The translations under genes and the position numbers were made by a program. Source: Schizochytrium sp. CCTCC M209059 (lineage: Eukaryota; Sar; Bigyra; Thraustochytrida; Thraustochytriidae). Taken from it: a DNA stretch of 64,000 nt. The DNA is taken from positions 745,392 through 809,391 of the forward strand of contig KN805373.1 in NCBI GenBank assembly GCA_000818945.1, read 5' to 3'. Below, one piece after another: positions 10,801-20,503 of this stretch. The number at the start of each line of letters is the position of its first letter. Position 1 is the first letter of the stretch. The notes beneath the pieces were generated by a model. The model was not told where the DNA came from and did no database searches. It saw only the letters and a program-made list of their open reading frames with translations.

Positions 10801-13800
10801 TTTCAAGATTTGATCCGAAACGAAAAGGAGTGGTCTCGTACAAGGACTTCGTCAAGTTTCTCCATGACAAGGAGAGCGGCGAGCGAATTGATTTGATGGA
10901 TCCAGCCAACATTGATGATCTAGCGCTGAGTGCTGCGCGTAAACGCCTACAAAACATCACACGTAACGCTCTCGCCGCGGGAATGACGCTTCACGGGCCA
11001 TTCGAGCACTACGATTGGACACGAACGGGCAGCATTGCGTCAATCATGTTTGAGCGTGCGTGCGGCATGCTCGGCCTTCCCCTCACACATGCTGAGGTCC
11101 AAGCACTTGCGTCCAAATTTGCTTCAAAGGACGGACGCAAAGTCAATTACCAGGCCTTTGTCGAATGGACCCTCGTGGACCGCGTCTTGGCGCGGGACGT
11201 TGTCGACAAGCTGCGCACCATGGGCGAAAACTCCCGTATCACGACGGTATTTGAGCACTTTGACCCCGAAAAGAAGGGCGAAGTGACGCGCAAGGACTTT
11301 CAAGCTGGGCTTGCTCAGCTTGGTCTCGACGGCTTGGGCCAAGAGGAGCACATCGCGCTCTTTGAACAATTTGACCGCGATGGCGATGGTTTCATTCAAT
11401 ATCACGAGTTCGCCAAGGTGCTTCGTGCTGGTAATACTTCAGGCTCGGGACCAAGCGGAACTGCGGTTTCCCCGCGTGCGAGCGTGGGCCACAACTCTGC
11501 GCGTTCTCATCCCGAGTCTCCGCGGCAAGGCGAAATTCTTGCACGTGAGGATTTGCGCAAGCTTCGCGCTGCGCTGGAGATTCGCGACGTTGCGTTCACG
11601 GGCAAAATATCAGCGGAGGCCTTCGGAGAGGCACTCGCTGAAGTTGGTGTGGAAAAGGGGGACCTGGTACCCCTCACGGATGCTGAAGGTAACGTACTGT
11701 ACAAGCGATTCCTCAAACAGCAGGAAGGGAATCAAGAGTACATTGATGCAGTCTTTCGCAAGGTTTGCAAGCTGATCGTGAATCGCGCGGCGGCAGCAGG
11801 CGGTGATTTGTCAGTTCCATTCGCGCACTTCCACCAGGACGGATCTCCCGTCGCTGCGCTTACGTACGAGGGCTTCAAGACTGGTTTAGAAGCGCTCGCA
11901 TTCGATCTTGTCCCCGCCGAGGTCCACGCCTTGGTTGAACGTTTCGACGCTAATCACGATGGCCATGTGTCGTTCGAGGAATTTGCCGAGGCTGTGCGCA
12001 AAGAGCAAAGTGCTGCTTCGCAAACTGTGCAGAGTCCACGCAGCCCACGTCAGGAAGGCGTGAGGCTTCCCGAGCACCAGATGATGCTCGTTAAGCGGCT
12101 CGTGTACGCCGGGCGTCGCCGCGGGGTAAATTTCCGCGCGCTCTTTGCCCACCATGGTGCCAAGGCATCCAGCCTGCAGCTTCGCAAGGAAAGTTTCTTG
12201 GCTGCGTTGCGAAAGGTCGATCCAGCCGTCCCGCATGATGCTCTCGAGGACCTTGCGTTGGTTCTCGATACAGAGAGCACAGGCGTGGTTGAGTTCGCTC
12301 GTCTTCTTCATCTTGCAGAGTGCGAGGGCGGATCTGCACTGGCAGTGGCCCATTTAGGCGAACAAGTGCGGGCTATGGTGGAGGAGCAGGTCGAGCTGCA
12401 GGGTAACATTCGCGTCCCGATGACACACTTTGATCGCCGACGCAAGGGCCACTTTGATCTTGAGGCATGGAAGCGAGCCATCAAGGATCTTGCTCTCGAG
12501 GCCCCAGATCGCGTTGTGGTCGGGCTTTTCGAAAAAATCAACGTTTCAGGCTCTGGTAAAGTTGATTTTGGCGAGTTCGCAGCTTTTATTCAGGATCCTG
12601 AATTCGGCCCGCAACTCGAGCGCAAAATTCGCAAGCTGATCATGTCCAGCGTGCTTGCGGAAGAGTGGACGCGCGATCCTCTTAAAGAAATTCGCAAGTT
12701 CGATGAAGATGGGACTGGATATGTCGACAAACACGGGCTGCGCAGCGCAGCGAAAAAGCTTGGCTTGGCTCTTTCGCGCGAGGAGATCACGCGCATCGTT
12801 CTTCGTTTCGATCCAAATGGTGCAGGAAGCGCAAAAGTTCAGGCCGTCGCGCAATGGCTCGAGGAACAGGTCAAGCTGGCGCGTCAGGCCGTGACAATTG
12901 CGGATCGTCTTCGCCGCAAGCTGCGCGACGGCGGGCTGCAGCTGCAACAACTTCTCACGCCTGGCGCAGGCGGAGTGAACCCCAAGCCAGTCTTTTTAAG
13001 TCAGCTACTCGGAACCTCCCAACAGCTCGGTCTCGAGGAGAGGGACGCTCACCTGCTCGCAGACTGCTTTGTGTTTGCTGGAACTGGAGGCCAAGTTGAT
13101 ACTCAGGAATGTCTCGACTTTGTCAATGGGGGCGTCGAGCTCACGGTCGCTGCGCCCGCGAGCCCGAGAAGCTCAAGTCGTCGCGCTCGTCGCAAGAGCG
13201 GTGTCGATCTGGAAACGAGCGTCGACACGGCCATGCACGAGTTCCAAACGCTGCTCAAGAAAGCGCACGATCGCGGCGTGGACTATCGTAAGTCGTTTGA
13301 GCACTTTGACACTGACTACTCGGGTCAGATTACCTACGAGGACTTTGAGACCGGTCTGCGGGATCTCGGCTTTGAGCTCTCGAAGGAACAGCTGGGTGCA
13401 ATGTTTGCTCGTTTCGCAGGCTCGAAGCGACGGACAATCAAATACAGGCGATTTTTACGCGAATGCTTGCCGACCGATGTTGCCTTCGTGGAAGAGGTCG
13501 CGGACAAGCTCCGGCACCTCATCGAAAAGCGTGTGAGTCGACTTGGGCGAGGAGGACTCGAAAAGACCTTTCGCCACTTTGAGCCTGATGCACACGGCCA
13601 GGTTTCGCGACACGCTTTTCGCCGGGGCCTCGAGGCCTTGCATTTCGATTTGAGCGACTCCGAGGTGCGTGCATTGCTGGACAAGTTTGATATTGACGGA
13701 AACGGGCGCATCAGTTTTGCCGAATTCGTGGCCTTTGCACAGGGCGAAGATGCAAGCGCCGTGCCAGGCGCCAAGCGACGCCAAGCCGACCGCGATGCAG

Positions 13801-14867
13801 ACGAGATCGCGCAGCAGCTACGGGCGCTTGTGCGAAAGGCTCACCAAAAGGGAGTCGCATACAGGCAGTCCTTCGAGCACTTTGACCCGCACTATGCGGG
13901 ATTCATTGATGCAGACGACTTTCGGCGCGGGCTCGAGCAGCTTGGTATCGACGTAAAGCCTGAGCACGTGCGACTTTTGATCGAGCGCTTTGCCGGTAAG
14001 GACTCGCGCGTGCGCTATCGCGACTTTTTGCGTGCTGTGGCGCCAGAGGAAGAGGCAACCGTGGAAGAGGTCGCAGATAAGTTTCGCCGCATGCTGGGGC
14101 GCGTCGCGTCGCTTCGGAAAGCGTTTCGGCACTTTGAGCGCAATGCAGACGGGCTTATCTCACGCAAAGCGTTTCGAGAAGGTCTCGGTCATTTAAATCT
14201 GGAGCTCACGGACGGCGAGGTGCGTATGATCATGGACATCTTTGATCAAGACGGCGACGGCTTCATTTCTTATGATGAATTTGTTGATTTCGCAGCTGGC
14301 AAGGGTGGGATCCCGGCCAGGAGTAACGCCTCACCGCGCCGCAGACAGCGAGCAGGAAGCAGTCACGAGCAACCACAAATCGGTAGCGAGAGTGCAGCAG
14401 CAGAGGCGTTGTCCTCTGAGAGTCTGGCACTGCATGTTCGCAGCATCAAGCTAGGAAAGCTGCATACAGAATTAGAGCGTGTGTTTTTACAGTTTAGTTT
14501 GCCGGACAAGGAAATTGTGCGCACGCCCGCTGCGGCGTGTTCTGGGACGCACAAGCGGCAAACGATCAAGTGTGACCAGCGTAAGACCATTTCCGCAATC
14601 ACTGGATCTCGCACACGCAAGGCCCTCAAGGCAGCCTTGCGTTCTGGCAAGGCTTACTTGGACCTCGAGCTCGTGGGCGTTCGTCCCTCGGGTCGCTCTA
14701 AGACCCTCGGACGTACCCGTGTGGATCTCGTCGAGCTTCTTGAGGAGATGCGCGACCTTGATGGCGATGACCTCGAGGTCTATGACCGCGACAACCGCGT
14801 CGTTGCCAAGGTTTCCCTTTCCCTCCAGGCTCTCGACCTTTTGCAGGCCCTGCAGCGCCGCGCCTAG
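7863..14867 (+). CDS. RPGRIP1/RPGRIP1L-like protein, C2 domains plus ~29 EF-hand units
   Basis: This is the in-frame continuation after TAG 7860, about 2334 residues. In order it holds: the end of the coiled coil; an RPGRIP1-type C2 domain (VMLDFYDYETQTSPLVSGL, close to the vertebrate signature); a second C2 domain with an Asp-rich loop; an IQ-like motif (ATRLQSNFRSYWARSQLRE); about 29 EF-hand-like units; and a C-terminal RPGR-interacting C2-type domain beginning ALHVRSIKLGKL. At least seven EF loops are canonical (for example DRDGDGFIQYHE, DQDGDGFISYDE, DIDGNGRISFAE, DKNKDGKISRVE, DANHDGHVSFEE); the others are degenerate. The first ATG of this segment (8187) lies inside the first C2 domain, so it cannot be an independent gene with a sensible start. 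Known RPGRIP1L organises the ciliary transition zone. The EF array suggests a Ca2+-responsive or very long scaffold form, which is inference. Codon use around 9590-9790 is anomalous (see findings). Confidence 0.88.
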   Translation, partial: RKVKGSNNELLRKLEDYETLCARRLQKIHALEAQIKQLLKKAKKQASSTSSPRQGRRDDARDDDDAISIVSLAASASDFGPGENLIEIWIKDAKLDETKLEQAATTFVMLDFYDYETQTSPLVSGLTPNFNFAATYRVAVDHFLLRYMASDTLTLELNRTRHGDFELLGQTALSLRPLLHGSGKWQVDDAQIISVRDGSVLGTFTICIRLALPIEALFETYLREVPGERERIERLKVIDQEHEDAAIARARAQNQLEITILGCEGLPSKDRALPSPFVHFQLLSFPDTFTPILQNTADPVFDYRAPFPLLVDDKLLRYLEREKLEINVLNDDDDDDNDMDGRGTINDDLNGLLGKTVIPLAKLAHGKAVSGRYPLRDVDGREAGTVEIRLAWRSPLLTVEDAGLNDVMTLSEDHLQQVIRKFNTDGSVDWRRFLRSANDRVQGIRMRLCTAIERAEDGGIHAFTACRHLDKDVDGFITRADLGQVLEDLGASVTEEVLDDFLLAIDEGRQGRVSYSNFLQAVEAPSAAEQKVAKALRILQAKEVDLERPFQRRQLEGLLSTRDFCRVLRDLGFRLHEHETHLRDPREESDFEEDGGDEDQNPARPVRVGPEHTTRRQGAVRQDSVQAAHREHEIHANAQPAHVELYERKKLEFQDRLARAAQATDEVNAGSTAEREALLGLYGTGADNSATRLQSNFRSYWARSQLREGEAKAALSGSGSGAGAIVDAEDVLRHALAQKSSSFDLRAALAARDKRRSGYIPAGHFVRALVESELKMQSSQAMALALCFAADHDDSTEARAQKDADNDSQHMSRRRRQVDYNEFVRFARFQPRNVSGLTFQICNALLQVRSPAIFYEVDVQRRGVVSRRAFAKALRANVPSLSSYDAKVLMDIFDADSNGEVDYRAFVRFAQGQSVAVALASVEARLRDRIQAMVDNGIQISQAFEHFDKNKDGKISRVEFSKALRSLRIDVNRKESQALFSRFDPKRKGVVSYKDFVKFLHDKESGERIDLMDPANIDDLALSAARKRLQNITRNALAAGMTLHGPFEHYDWTRTGSIASIMFERACGMLGLPLTHAEVQALASKFASKDGRKVNYQAFVEWTLVDRVLARDVVDKLRTMGENSRITTVFEHFDPEKKGEVTRKDFQAGLAQLGLDGLGQEEHIALFEQFDRDGDGFIQYHEFAKVLRAGNTSGSGPSGTAVSPRASVGHNSARSHPESPRQGEILAREDLRKLRAALEIRDVAFTGKISAEAFGEALAEVGVEKGDLVPLTDAEGNVLYKRFLKQQEGNQEYIDAVFRKVCKLIVNRAAAAGGDLSVPFAHFHQDGSPVAALTYEGFKTGLEALAFDLVPAEVHALVERFDANHDGHVSFEEFAEAVRKEQSAASQTVQSPRSPRQEGVRLPEHQMMLVKRLVYAGRRRGVNFRALFAHHGAKASSLQLRKESFLAALRKVDPAVPHDALEDLALVLDTESTGVVEFARLLHLAECEGGSALAVAHLGEQVRAMVEEQVELQGNIRVPMTHFDRRRKGHFDLEAWKRAIKDLALEAPDRVVVGLFEKINVSGSGKVDFGEFAAFIQDPEFGPQLERKIRKLIMSSVLAEEWTRDPLKEIRKFDEDGTGYVDKHGLRSAAKKLGLALSREEITRIVLRFDPNGAGSAKVQAVAQWLEEQVKLARQAVTIADRLRRKLRDGGLQLQQLLTPGAGGVNPKPVFLSQLLGTSQQLGLEERDAHLLADCFVFAGTGGQVDTQECLDFVNGGVELTVAAPASPRSSSRRARRKSGVDLETSVDTAMHEFQTLLKKAHDRGVDYRKSFEHFDTDYSGQITYEDFETGLRDLGFELSKEQLGAMFARFAGSKRRTIKYRRFLRECLPTDVAFVEEVADKLRHLIEKRVSRLGRGGLEKTFRHFEPDAHGQVSRHAFRRGLEALHFDLSDSEVRALLDKFDIDGNGRISFAEFVAFAQGEDASAVPGAKRRQADRDADEIAQQLRALVRKAHQKGVAYRQSFEHFDPHYAGFIDADDFRRGLEQLGIDVKPEHVRLLIERFAGKDSRVRYRDFLRAVAPEEEATVEEVADKFRRMLGRVASLRKAFRHFERNADGLISRKAFREGLGHLNLELTDGEVRMIMDIFDQDGDGFISYDEFVDFAAGKGGIPARSNASPRRRQRAGSSHEQPQIGSESAAAEALSSESLALHVRSIKLGKLHTELERVFLQFSLPDKEIVRTPAAACSGTHKRQTIKCDQRKTISAITGSRTRKALKAALRSGKAYLDLELVGVRPSGRSKTLGRTRVDLVELLEEMRDLDGDDLEVYDRDNRVVAKVSLSLQALDLLQALQRRA

Positions 14868-16251
14868 CCTCAGAAGCCTTATCTACTTTTGTCCTATTAT
14901 CACTTCAAATGATCGTTTCGCTTTCGTTGGCCCTTCGTGTTTTCTACAGAACTAACTTACTTGCTAGCTGACGTGCTCGCATTCGTTCTTTGCTCAAGCT
15001 TCTTCCACGAAACCTCTGCGACGTGCATTCCGCGCGCCGACGTCCCACTCGCGTCGCGTCGTCGGAGCCTTGGTCCATTGCCAGCGACTGACCACCAGTG
15101 CAGCAGCAGAAGAGCTCGTGGCCGCGATGGGAAAAAAAAAAAAAGTCTCCCTCTTTCTTTCTCTCTATCTCTCTCCCCCCTCTCCCTCCCTCTTTCTCTC
15201 CCTCCTCTGCACGTCTCCGCAGCTCCTCCCCGGCCCCGCAGAGCGGGCCGTTGGCTCGCCGGCAGCGCAGTGCGGCGCGGCGCTCACAGTCCGCATCCGA
15301 GGGCTCACAAGTGCAGAATGAGCGCATTCTCTACTTCTGCGCCTGTCTCCGCGCCCCGCAGTCAGCGCCCCGCAGCCAGCGCCGGGTTCGGCCCGGCGTA
15401 GGGCGCGGTTACAGTGGTCTATCCCCGCAGCGGAAGTGGAGAATGCGGCACGGCAAGTGAAACTCGGAGCGGCGCCACACAGCGCGCGAGGCCTACCGCT
15501 CCTCCTACCGGCACGCCCATGAGTAAGCAAGAGAAAGAAAGGGGCTGACTGTGCGCGGGAAAAAGAGTCTTTGAAAAGAAAGAAGGCAAGCAAAAGCACG
15601 CGGGCTTGGAATTTGGTTGCATTTGAAATCGAATTCGAATTCATTCGCCTCAAGCATTCCATTCAAAACGATTCAAAGGGGCGAGCGGCCAACTCGATTC
15701 AAGCCAAATCGGCATCTCGTCTCGCCTCCTTGCTCGTCTCAGCGCGGCGACGAAGGAGCGCGAGGCGGCAGAGCGGCCGCGCGCGCGGGCCCACGCAGCG
15801 CCTGCAGCAGGTCTCGCTCGCGGCAGCCGCCGCAGGAGCGCCTGCTCGTGTCTGTCTGTCTGCGTGTCTGTCTGTGTCTCTCTCTGTCTGCTTGCCGCGT
15901 CGCGCCGAGGCACGTGAGCGGGCGGGCGGGCGCGAGCTTGCGAGGACAAGAGGGAGAGTCGCTGGCTGGCCGCTCCTGTGCGGGCGCGCGCAGCGCGCGG
16001 GCGCGGACGAGGACGAGGGTGGGGCCGCGCGCGGCAGCCGCAGACCCCGCCGCCGCTGCCGCTGACGCCGTCGCGATCTGCGTAGAGCCAAAGTAGACGA
16101 AGAAGAAGAAGAAAACAATTAGACGCGCCGTGCAAAGAAACCGGCCCGAGACCGGTGACGGCTGCCAGGCGGGCAGGCAACCAGGCAGGCAGGCAGACGA
16201 GTTGGAGAGTAGTCAGAGAATACAGAGGAGATATCTGAAGTGAGGAGCGCC
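14868..16251. other. Intergenic region upstream of the EsV-1-7 gene
   Basis: No gene is supported here. It contains a poly-A tract and (TCTC)n from about 15130 to 15205. An imperfect palindrome at about 15309-15338 has arms resembling AAGTGCAGAATG, and a related AAGTGGAGAATG lies at about 15431. An AT-rich patch of GAATTCGAATTC type lies at about 15605-15675, and (TGTC)n/(GGCA)n microsatellites follow. The last 200 bases before 16252 probably include the 5' UTR. Confidence 0.45.
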
Positions 16252-16491
16252 ATGGAGACCGATAAGGCCCCTGCGTCGGATCCGGTAAAGGCAGACAAGC
16301 AAGCCAAGGCCGAGAGCCCCGGACCTTCTGCAGCTACCGGGTCAACCACCCCTTCGAAGGCAGCAGACGCTTCGACCTCAGCAACGCCAACACCCGCGAA
16401 GAAAGCAACGACCTCCATTTCTGCCTCGTCGTCGTCGTCATCACCAGCACCAGCACCAGCGTCGCCGCCGTCGTCGTTGTCGTCGTCGCCG

Positions 16492-16533
<42 letters not shown>

Positions 16534-18510
16534 ACTGCTGCGACTCCTAGCACTGAACCTTCGCCTACTCCTAAACCTTCGACTCATTCTCAAGAGGCGC
16601 CGAAATCCCCAACTTCAAAGTCCGGTGGCGAAGCAAAGAGTGGCGGGAAAGACATGCCCGCATTGGCCAAGCTATCTACAGGTCGATCAAACAAAAGCGG
16701 TGACTTGCAGGAAGCAAAGGGCGCGACCGGTAAGAACGAGACGCAAAAGGCACGCAAGAATGCGGACGCCGCTGCGAAGCCACGTGGAAACTCGAAATCA
16801 AAGGGTAAAGCGAACACGGATGCCGTTGCCGATGAAGATAAAGACGAGGACGAAGACGATGAGGATGACGCCGACTCGAACGCAGAAGTGCAAAGCCGAC
16901 GCGGCGAACAGGACGGGCCCATACTCGGCGAAATGCGGCCCGAAGACCATATCTGGGGCAACGAGAAAGACCCTTTCATTGTGGTCCAGAGCCTCAATAA
17001 TGGAGTAGAGGTGCTTGGCAGGCGGCACGTTCCACAAGCACGGGTCATCGAGCGTGACCTCGGCGTATTTGTGCGCATTCGCGGCTTCGAGATTATCTGC
17101 AAGTACGACCTATTTCTCTCCGAAAAAGTTCTGCAGCCTCTTCTTGCTCCACACGCAGGGCACCTCTGCCCATGGTGGCCCCACGGCGCCGAGGTAGAAG
17201 TAGATACGCTGCGTTGGAATGAATCGCAACAGTGCTTCGAGACGCCTCACAACAAAACAAACACAGAATGGAAGCGCGCATGCGTGGGCTGCGTCCAACT
17301 TATTTTCAGTGGCGAAGGGGAGAGCTGCAGAATTGCCCAGTACGGAAACGGCACCATCAAGACGCACTGTAACACTTGCCGGCCAGTCAATATGGGGACA
17401 ATTTCCCCTTCGCTTTGCAAAGTCTGTCAGAAAATCACGCCAACGTACGGATGGCCCAACAACAAGAACAAGACGCACTGTGCAGATTGCCGCAAGCCGG
17501 GCATGGTTACCGTGGCGAAACGTCTTTGCAAGCATGTTAGCTGCTCCAAGACGGCCTCGTACGGCTACAAGGGTCAGCGCGAATATTGCGCCAAGCACAA
17601 GGAGAGCGATATGGAGCTGGGATATCGCATGTGCATGCGCTGCAAGCAGGCGAAGGCCACGGAGGGCCGCAACGTTCGCGCCACCCACTGCAAACCTTGC
17701 ATGGCCGAACTCGAAGCTGGCATTGTTGCCTCGCGCAGCCAAGTTGGTAAAGCTCCCTCGCCCGTTAAAGAAAAACAAAAAGCCGGGAAAGCCTCCAACG
17801 GCGACAAGCCTCGAATCGTATCTTCAAAGGGGAAGACCGATGGAAAAACGTTCAAGTCTGCTTTGGTAGGAAATATGATCAAGGCCAAAGCTAAAACAGA
17901 GGGCTCCAAATCTGGAAAGAAAGACGACAAAAAGGAGACGAGCGGGTCACAGGCAGAGATCACCCCAGGCAAAGCCAATAAGCGGTCCGCAACAGGCGCA
18001 AAGCGGGGGCGTCCACGGAAAGTTCGCGCAACAGATTCCCCAGGAGCAAGCGGAAATACTGGGCCTCAATTTCAACAAATGGGCGGGGTCACGAACCTGA
18101 TGACCACGCATAGCCATATGCAAGGCTCGGGCAACGGGCAAGCAGCGGCAAATTCCCCCGCACAGAACGAATCTACCCAAGGGCCCACTCACCTGTCCAG
18201 CACAATGGGCTTCGTGAGCGGTGGCGGCGCCGGCGGCATGCCTGGCGTGAACAAGGAAGTGCTAATTGAGCACATGCACAAGCAAGTGCGCGAAGCTCAC
18301 ATGCAACAGGTTGCTGTACAGCAGCACTTTAGCATTTATCAAAGTCTTCTTCTGACCGAAGCAAGTCGTGCCATCGACCCCGAGTTACGCCACAATCTCA
18401 TCGAGCAAGCGAAGAAGCTCCCTGCCTCACTAATGCAGCAACTTCAGAACGCAAAAACCAGCGAGGAGCAAGCGAAACAGGCCTTACGCATCTTGCAGCA
18501 GGGCCCGTAA
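16252..18510 (+). CDS. EsV-1-7 cysteine-repeat protein with AT-hook
   Basis: A 752-residue protein; the start is ATG 16252 (CGCCATGG, good context). Residues 1-180 are low-complexity Ser/Ala/Pro/Lys, encoded in part by (TCG)n and (GCT)n runs, followed by an acidic Asp/Glu run near 200-210. Residues about 220-340 form a folded region of unknown type. Residues about 343-483 hold roughly four tandem cysteine units of about 37 residues. Two examples are LCKVCQKITPTYGW...THCADC and LCKHVSCSKTASYGY...EYCAKH. The CX4C...CX2H spacing and the YG core match the EsV-1-7 repeat, named after an Ectocarpus virus protein and known from the brown-algal developmental regulator IMMEDIATE UPRIGHT. A GRPRK AT-hook near residue 583 and basic flanks suggest a nuclear, DNA-associated protein. 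The last 90 residues are predicted helical. A role in gene regulation is inference. Confidence 0.82.
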
Positions 18511-18934
18511 AAAGCTTCGGCCCCCACCTCTCCTCTCCTCTCCTCTCCTCTCCTCTCCTCTCCATCCCCATATTTGGCGAATATACAAGGAGTACACACT
18601 TTTCTTCTGGCCTTTTTCTTTTCTTTCTTTTTCTTTTCCTCCCCCCCCCCCCCCCCGCTTTGCTTGCCAGTGGGCACGTTTTCTGTTTCCACATTTTGTT
18701 TTTATTTTTATCCGTTCGAACCGAGAGCGCCCGGCAGGCTAGCCATTTCAAGTCGCGACTCGGCTCAGCTTAGTACAGCCAGCGCGCGGACGTCATCGCT
18801 GGCGCTTTGTCAGCCGGTCAGCCATAAGTTTAGTCTTTGTGCACGTGCGTGCGTGCGTGCGTGCTTGTCGTGACGTCCAGGGGGGCGGTGCGCGCGTGAA
18901 GCAACAGCGCGCCCCAGACGGCGCGTAAGCGAGC
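18511..18934. other. Intergenic/5' UTR with pyrimidine-rich repeats
   Basis: A head-to-tail spacer between two plus-strand genes. It contains (CTCTC)n at 18528-18563, a T/C-rich tract with a run of about 17 C at 18641-18657, and (GTGC)n at 18843-18862. No open frame of note is present. The promoter of the BBOF1-like gene is expected here. Confidence 0.5.
18528..18563. repeat. (CTCTC)n microsatellite
   Basis: About seven pentanucleotide units of CTCTC, just after the stop codon at 18510. It is the same class of pyrimidine pentamer as the long (TGCTC)n array near 62 kb. Confidence 0.85.
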
Positions 18935-20503
18935 ATGGCCAAGAAGAAGAAACAGGCCAAGGCAGCAGCCTCCGGAAGCGCCAAAGCGTCGGCAGCTCCG
19001 CGACCTGGATCGAGAGGCGATAGCGTAGAAGACGCGCTCTACAAGCAGTCGCTCGAATCGCGGGTCGAGGGGCTCAAGCTGCGCGTTGAGGCCCTGCGCG
19101 AAGAGAATCTCAGTCTCAAGGAAAAAGCCGCCAAGAGCGAAAAGGACACGCATGAGTTCGTAGCATACTTTCAAAACGAAATCGAGAAAAAGGATGCTAC
19201 GATTGCCAGGCTTGCCGAAGAGAGTAACAGAAGCGAGGCGCGGGCCGAAGAGGAGCTCAAAGCTACGCGAGCGACCAGTGAGGCGGCCGTCAGCAAAGCT
19301 CAAAAGGAGCTCGAAGACACCAAAGCTGCTCTCGATGCCAAGGTGCTCGCGCTTGAGGACGAGCTCCAGCTTCTTTCCGAATATAAAAACAAACGTGATG
19401 TGCTCAACGCGCGCCTCGAGGCCGCCGATAGCAGGGCTGCCAAACAGGCAAAAGAACACCAGGAAAAAATTCACGCCATGGAGCGGGAGTTTATTGAGAA
19501 AACCGCGCGAAAGCAGCGCGAAATGGAAATGCGCATCGAAAGTATTGAGCAAAAGGCGCGAGAGGACGCGCAGCAGGGGCTTGACGCCGACACCCGCAAA
19601 ATCATAGCCGATAACAAGCGAATGGGCGAGGAGCTCAAATTCCAGCTCCAGACCTGCGACGAGCTTCAGGCCCAAAACAAAGCCCTTGTCGAAGAAAACA
19701 AGCGAGCGCGCCGCAATCTCGAGCTTGCCAGCGGCAAGGAAGAAGAGTATGCTGCAAGGGGATTTTACAAGGAGAATGAGATCCACAATGCAAGACAAAA
19801 AATCAAGGCGCTCGAACGGACGCTCTCGCAAGCTGTTCGGGATGCCGAGCAGCGGCAAGCAGATGCCGACTCCAAATTTCGCAAGGAAACGGAGAGCCTC
19901 AATCTCGAGGTGGCCGGTCTCAAGCAGCTTGTCAAGCTGAAAAACAAGGAGCTTACAAACATCCGCAAGCTTGCACAGGTCATCCTTGACCAACGGACAG
20001 AGACAGAGCAGTTCTTTTTAGAAGCTCTCGAGCAAGTCAAGAAAGAAGTACGCCGCGCGCGCGTCGAGGAGCATCATCGACTCGCTGCGGAACATCGTAA
20101 GCGAGTACGCTCCGCAGCGAATGCGCCACCGTCCTCAGCGAGGTCACACTCAACACGACTACCTTCTATCCGTGCTGCGCAGGATCACGAATTTCAGCGG
20201 CCGCAGCAGCTTGGAATTGAAAATGACTCGCACCTTTCTGCACCGGTCATGGGCAATCGGATTTTCATTCCAAAAGACTTTAACATCGAGTTGCGCGACC
20301 TAAGCTGGGCAGACCGGGAGCGCGTGCTTCGAATTCTCTTTGCACGAATCAACGCTGTTGAAAACCAGGCCGGGGATATTATTCGCGATGCCACTCAGGC
20401 TGGACTCACAGGCCTTTCTATTGTCCATGCCTCTGACAGCACTCGCGCTTCAGGTTCTGCAGACGTCTCGGGTCTTCTCGCGGAGAGGCCTGCTGCGCAC
20501 TAG
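18935..20503 (+). CDS. BBOF1-like basal-body coiled-coil protein (DUF4515 type)
   Basis: A 522-residue protein starting at ATG 18935 with a basic N-terminus (MAKKKKQAK), followed by nearly continuous coiled coil from residue 30 to 400. The segment MEREFIEKTARKQREMEMRI and the later C-terminal motif SWADRERVLRILFARINA resemble basal body-orienting factor 1 (BBOF1/CCDC176), where a matching helix is found near the C-terminus. BBOF1 supports basal-body orientation and the doublet structure of motile cilia. The residues 405-450 linker is Ser/Arg-rich. There is no signal peptide or membrane segment. The neighbouring RPGRIP1-like gene is also ciliary, but they are separated by the EsV-1-7 gene, so this is not a tight cluster. 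The coiled-coil assignment is secure; the orthology to BBOF1 is from remembered motif similarity only. Confidence 0.72.
   Translation: MAKKKKQAKAAASGSAKASAAPRPGSRGDSVEDALYKQSLESRVEGLKLRVEALREENLSLKEKAAKSEKDTHEFVAYFQNEIEKKDATIARLAEESNRSEARAEEELKATRATSEAAVSKAQKELEDTKAALDAKVLALEDELQLLSEYKNKRDVLNARLEAADSRAAKQAKEHQEKIHAMEREFIEKTARKQREMEMRIESIEQKAREDAQQGLDADTRKIIADNKRMGEELKFQLQTCDELQAQNKALVEENKRARRNLELASGKEEEYAARGFYKENEIHNARQKIKALERTLSQAVRDAEQRQADADSKFRKETESLNLEVAGLKQLVKLKNKELTNIRKLAQVILDQRTETEQFFLEALEQVKKEVRRARVEEHHRLAAEHRKRVRSAANAPPSSARSHSTRLPSIRAAQDHEFQRPQQLGIENDSHLSAPVMGNRIFIPKDFNIELRDLSWADRERVLRILFARINAVENQAGDIIRDATQAGLTGLSIVHASDSTRASGSADVSGLLAERPAAH

Noticed and set aside
18700..18740. GGTTCGAAC-like string resembling a tRNA T-loop
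   Set aside because: No matching acceptor, D or anticodon arms were found around it; no tRNA gene was recognised anywhere in the window.
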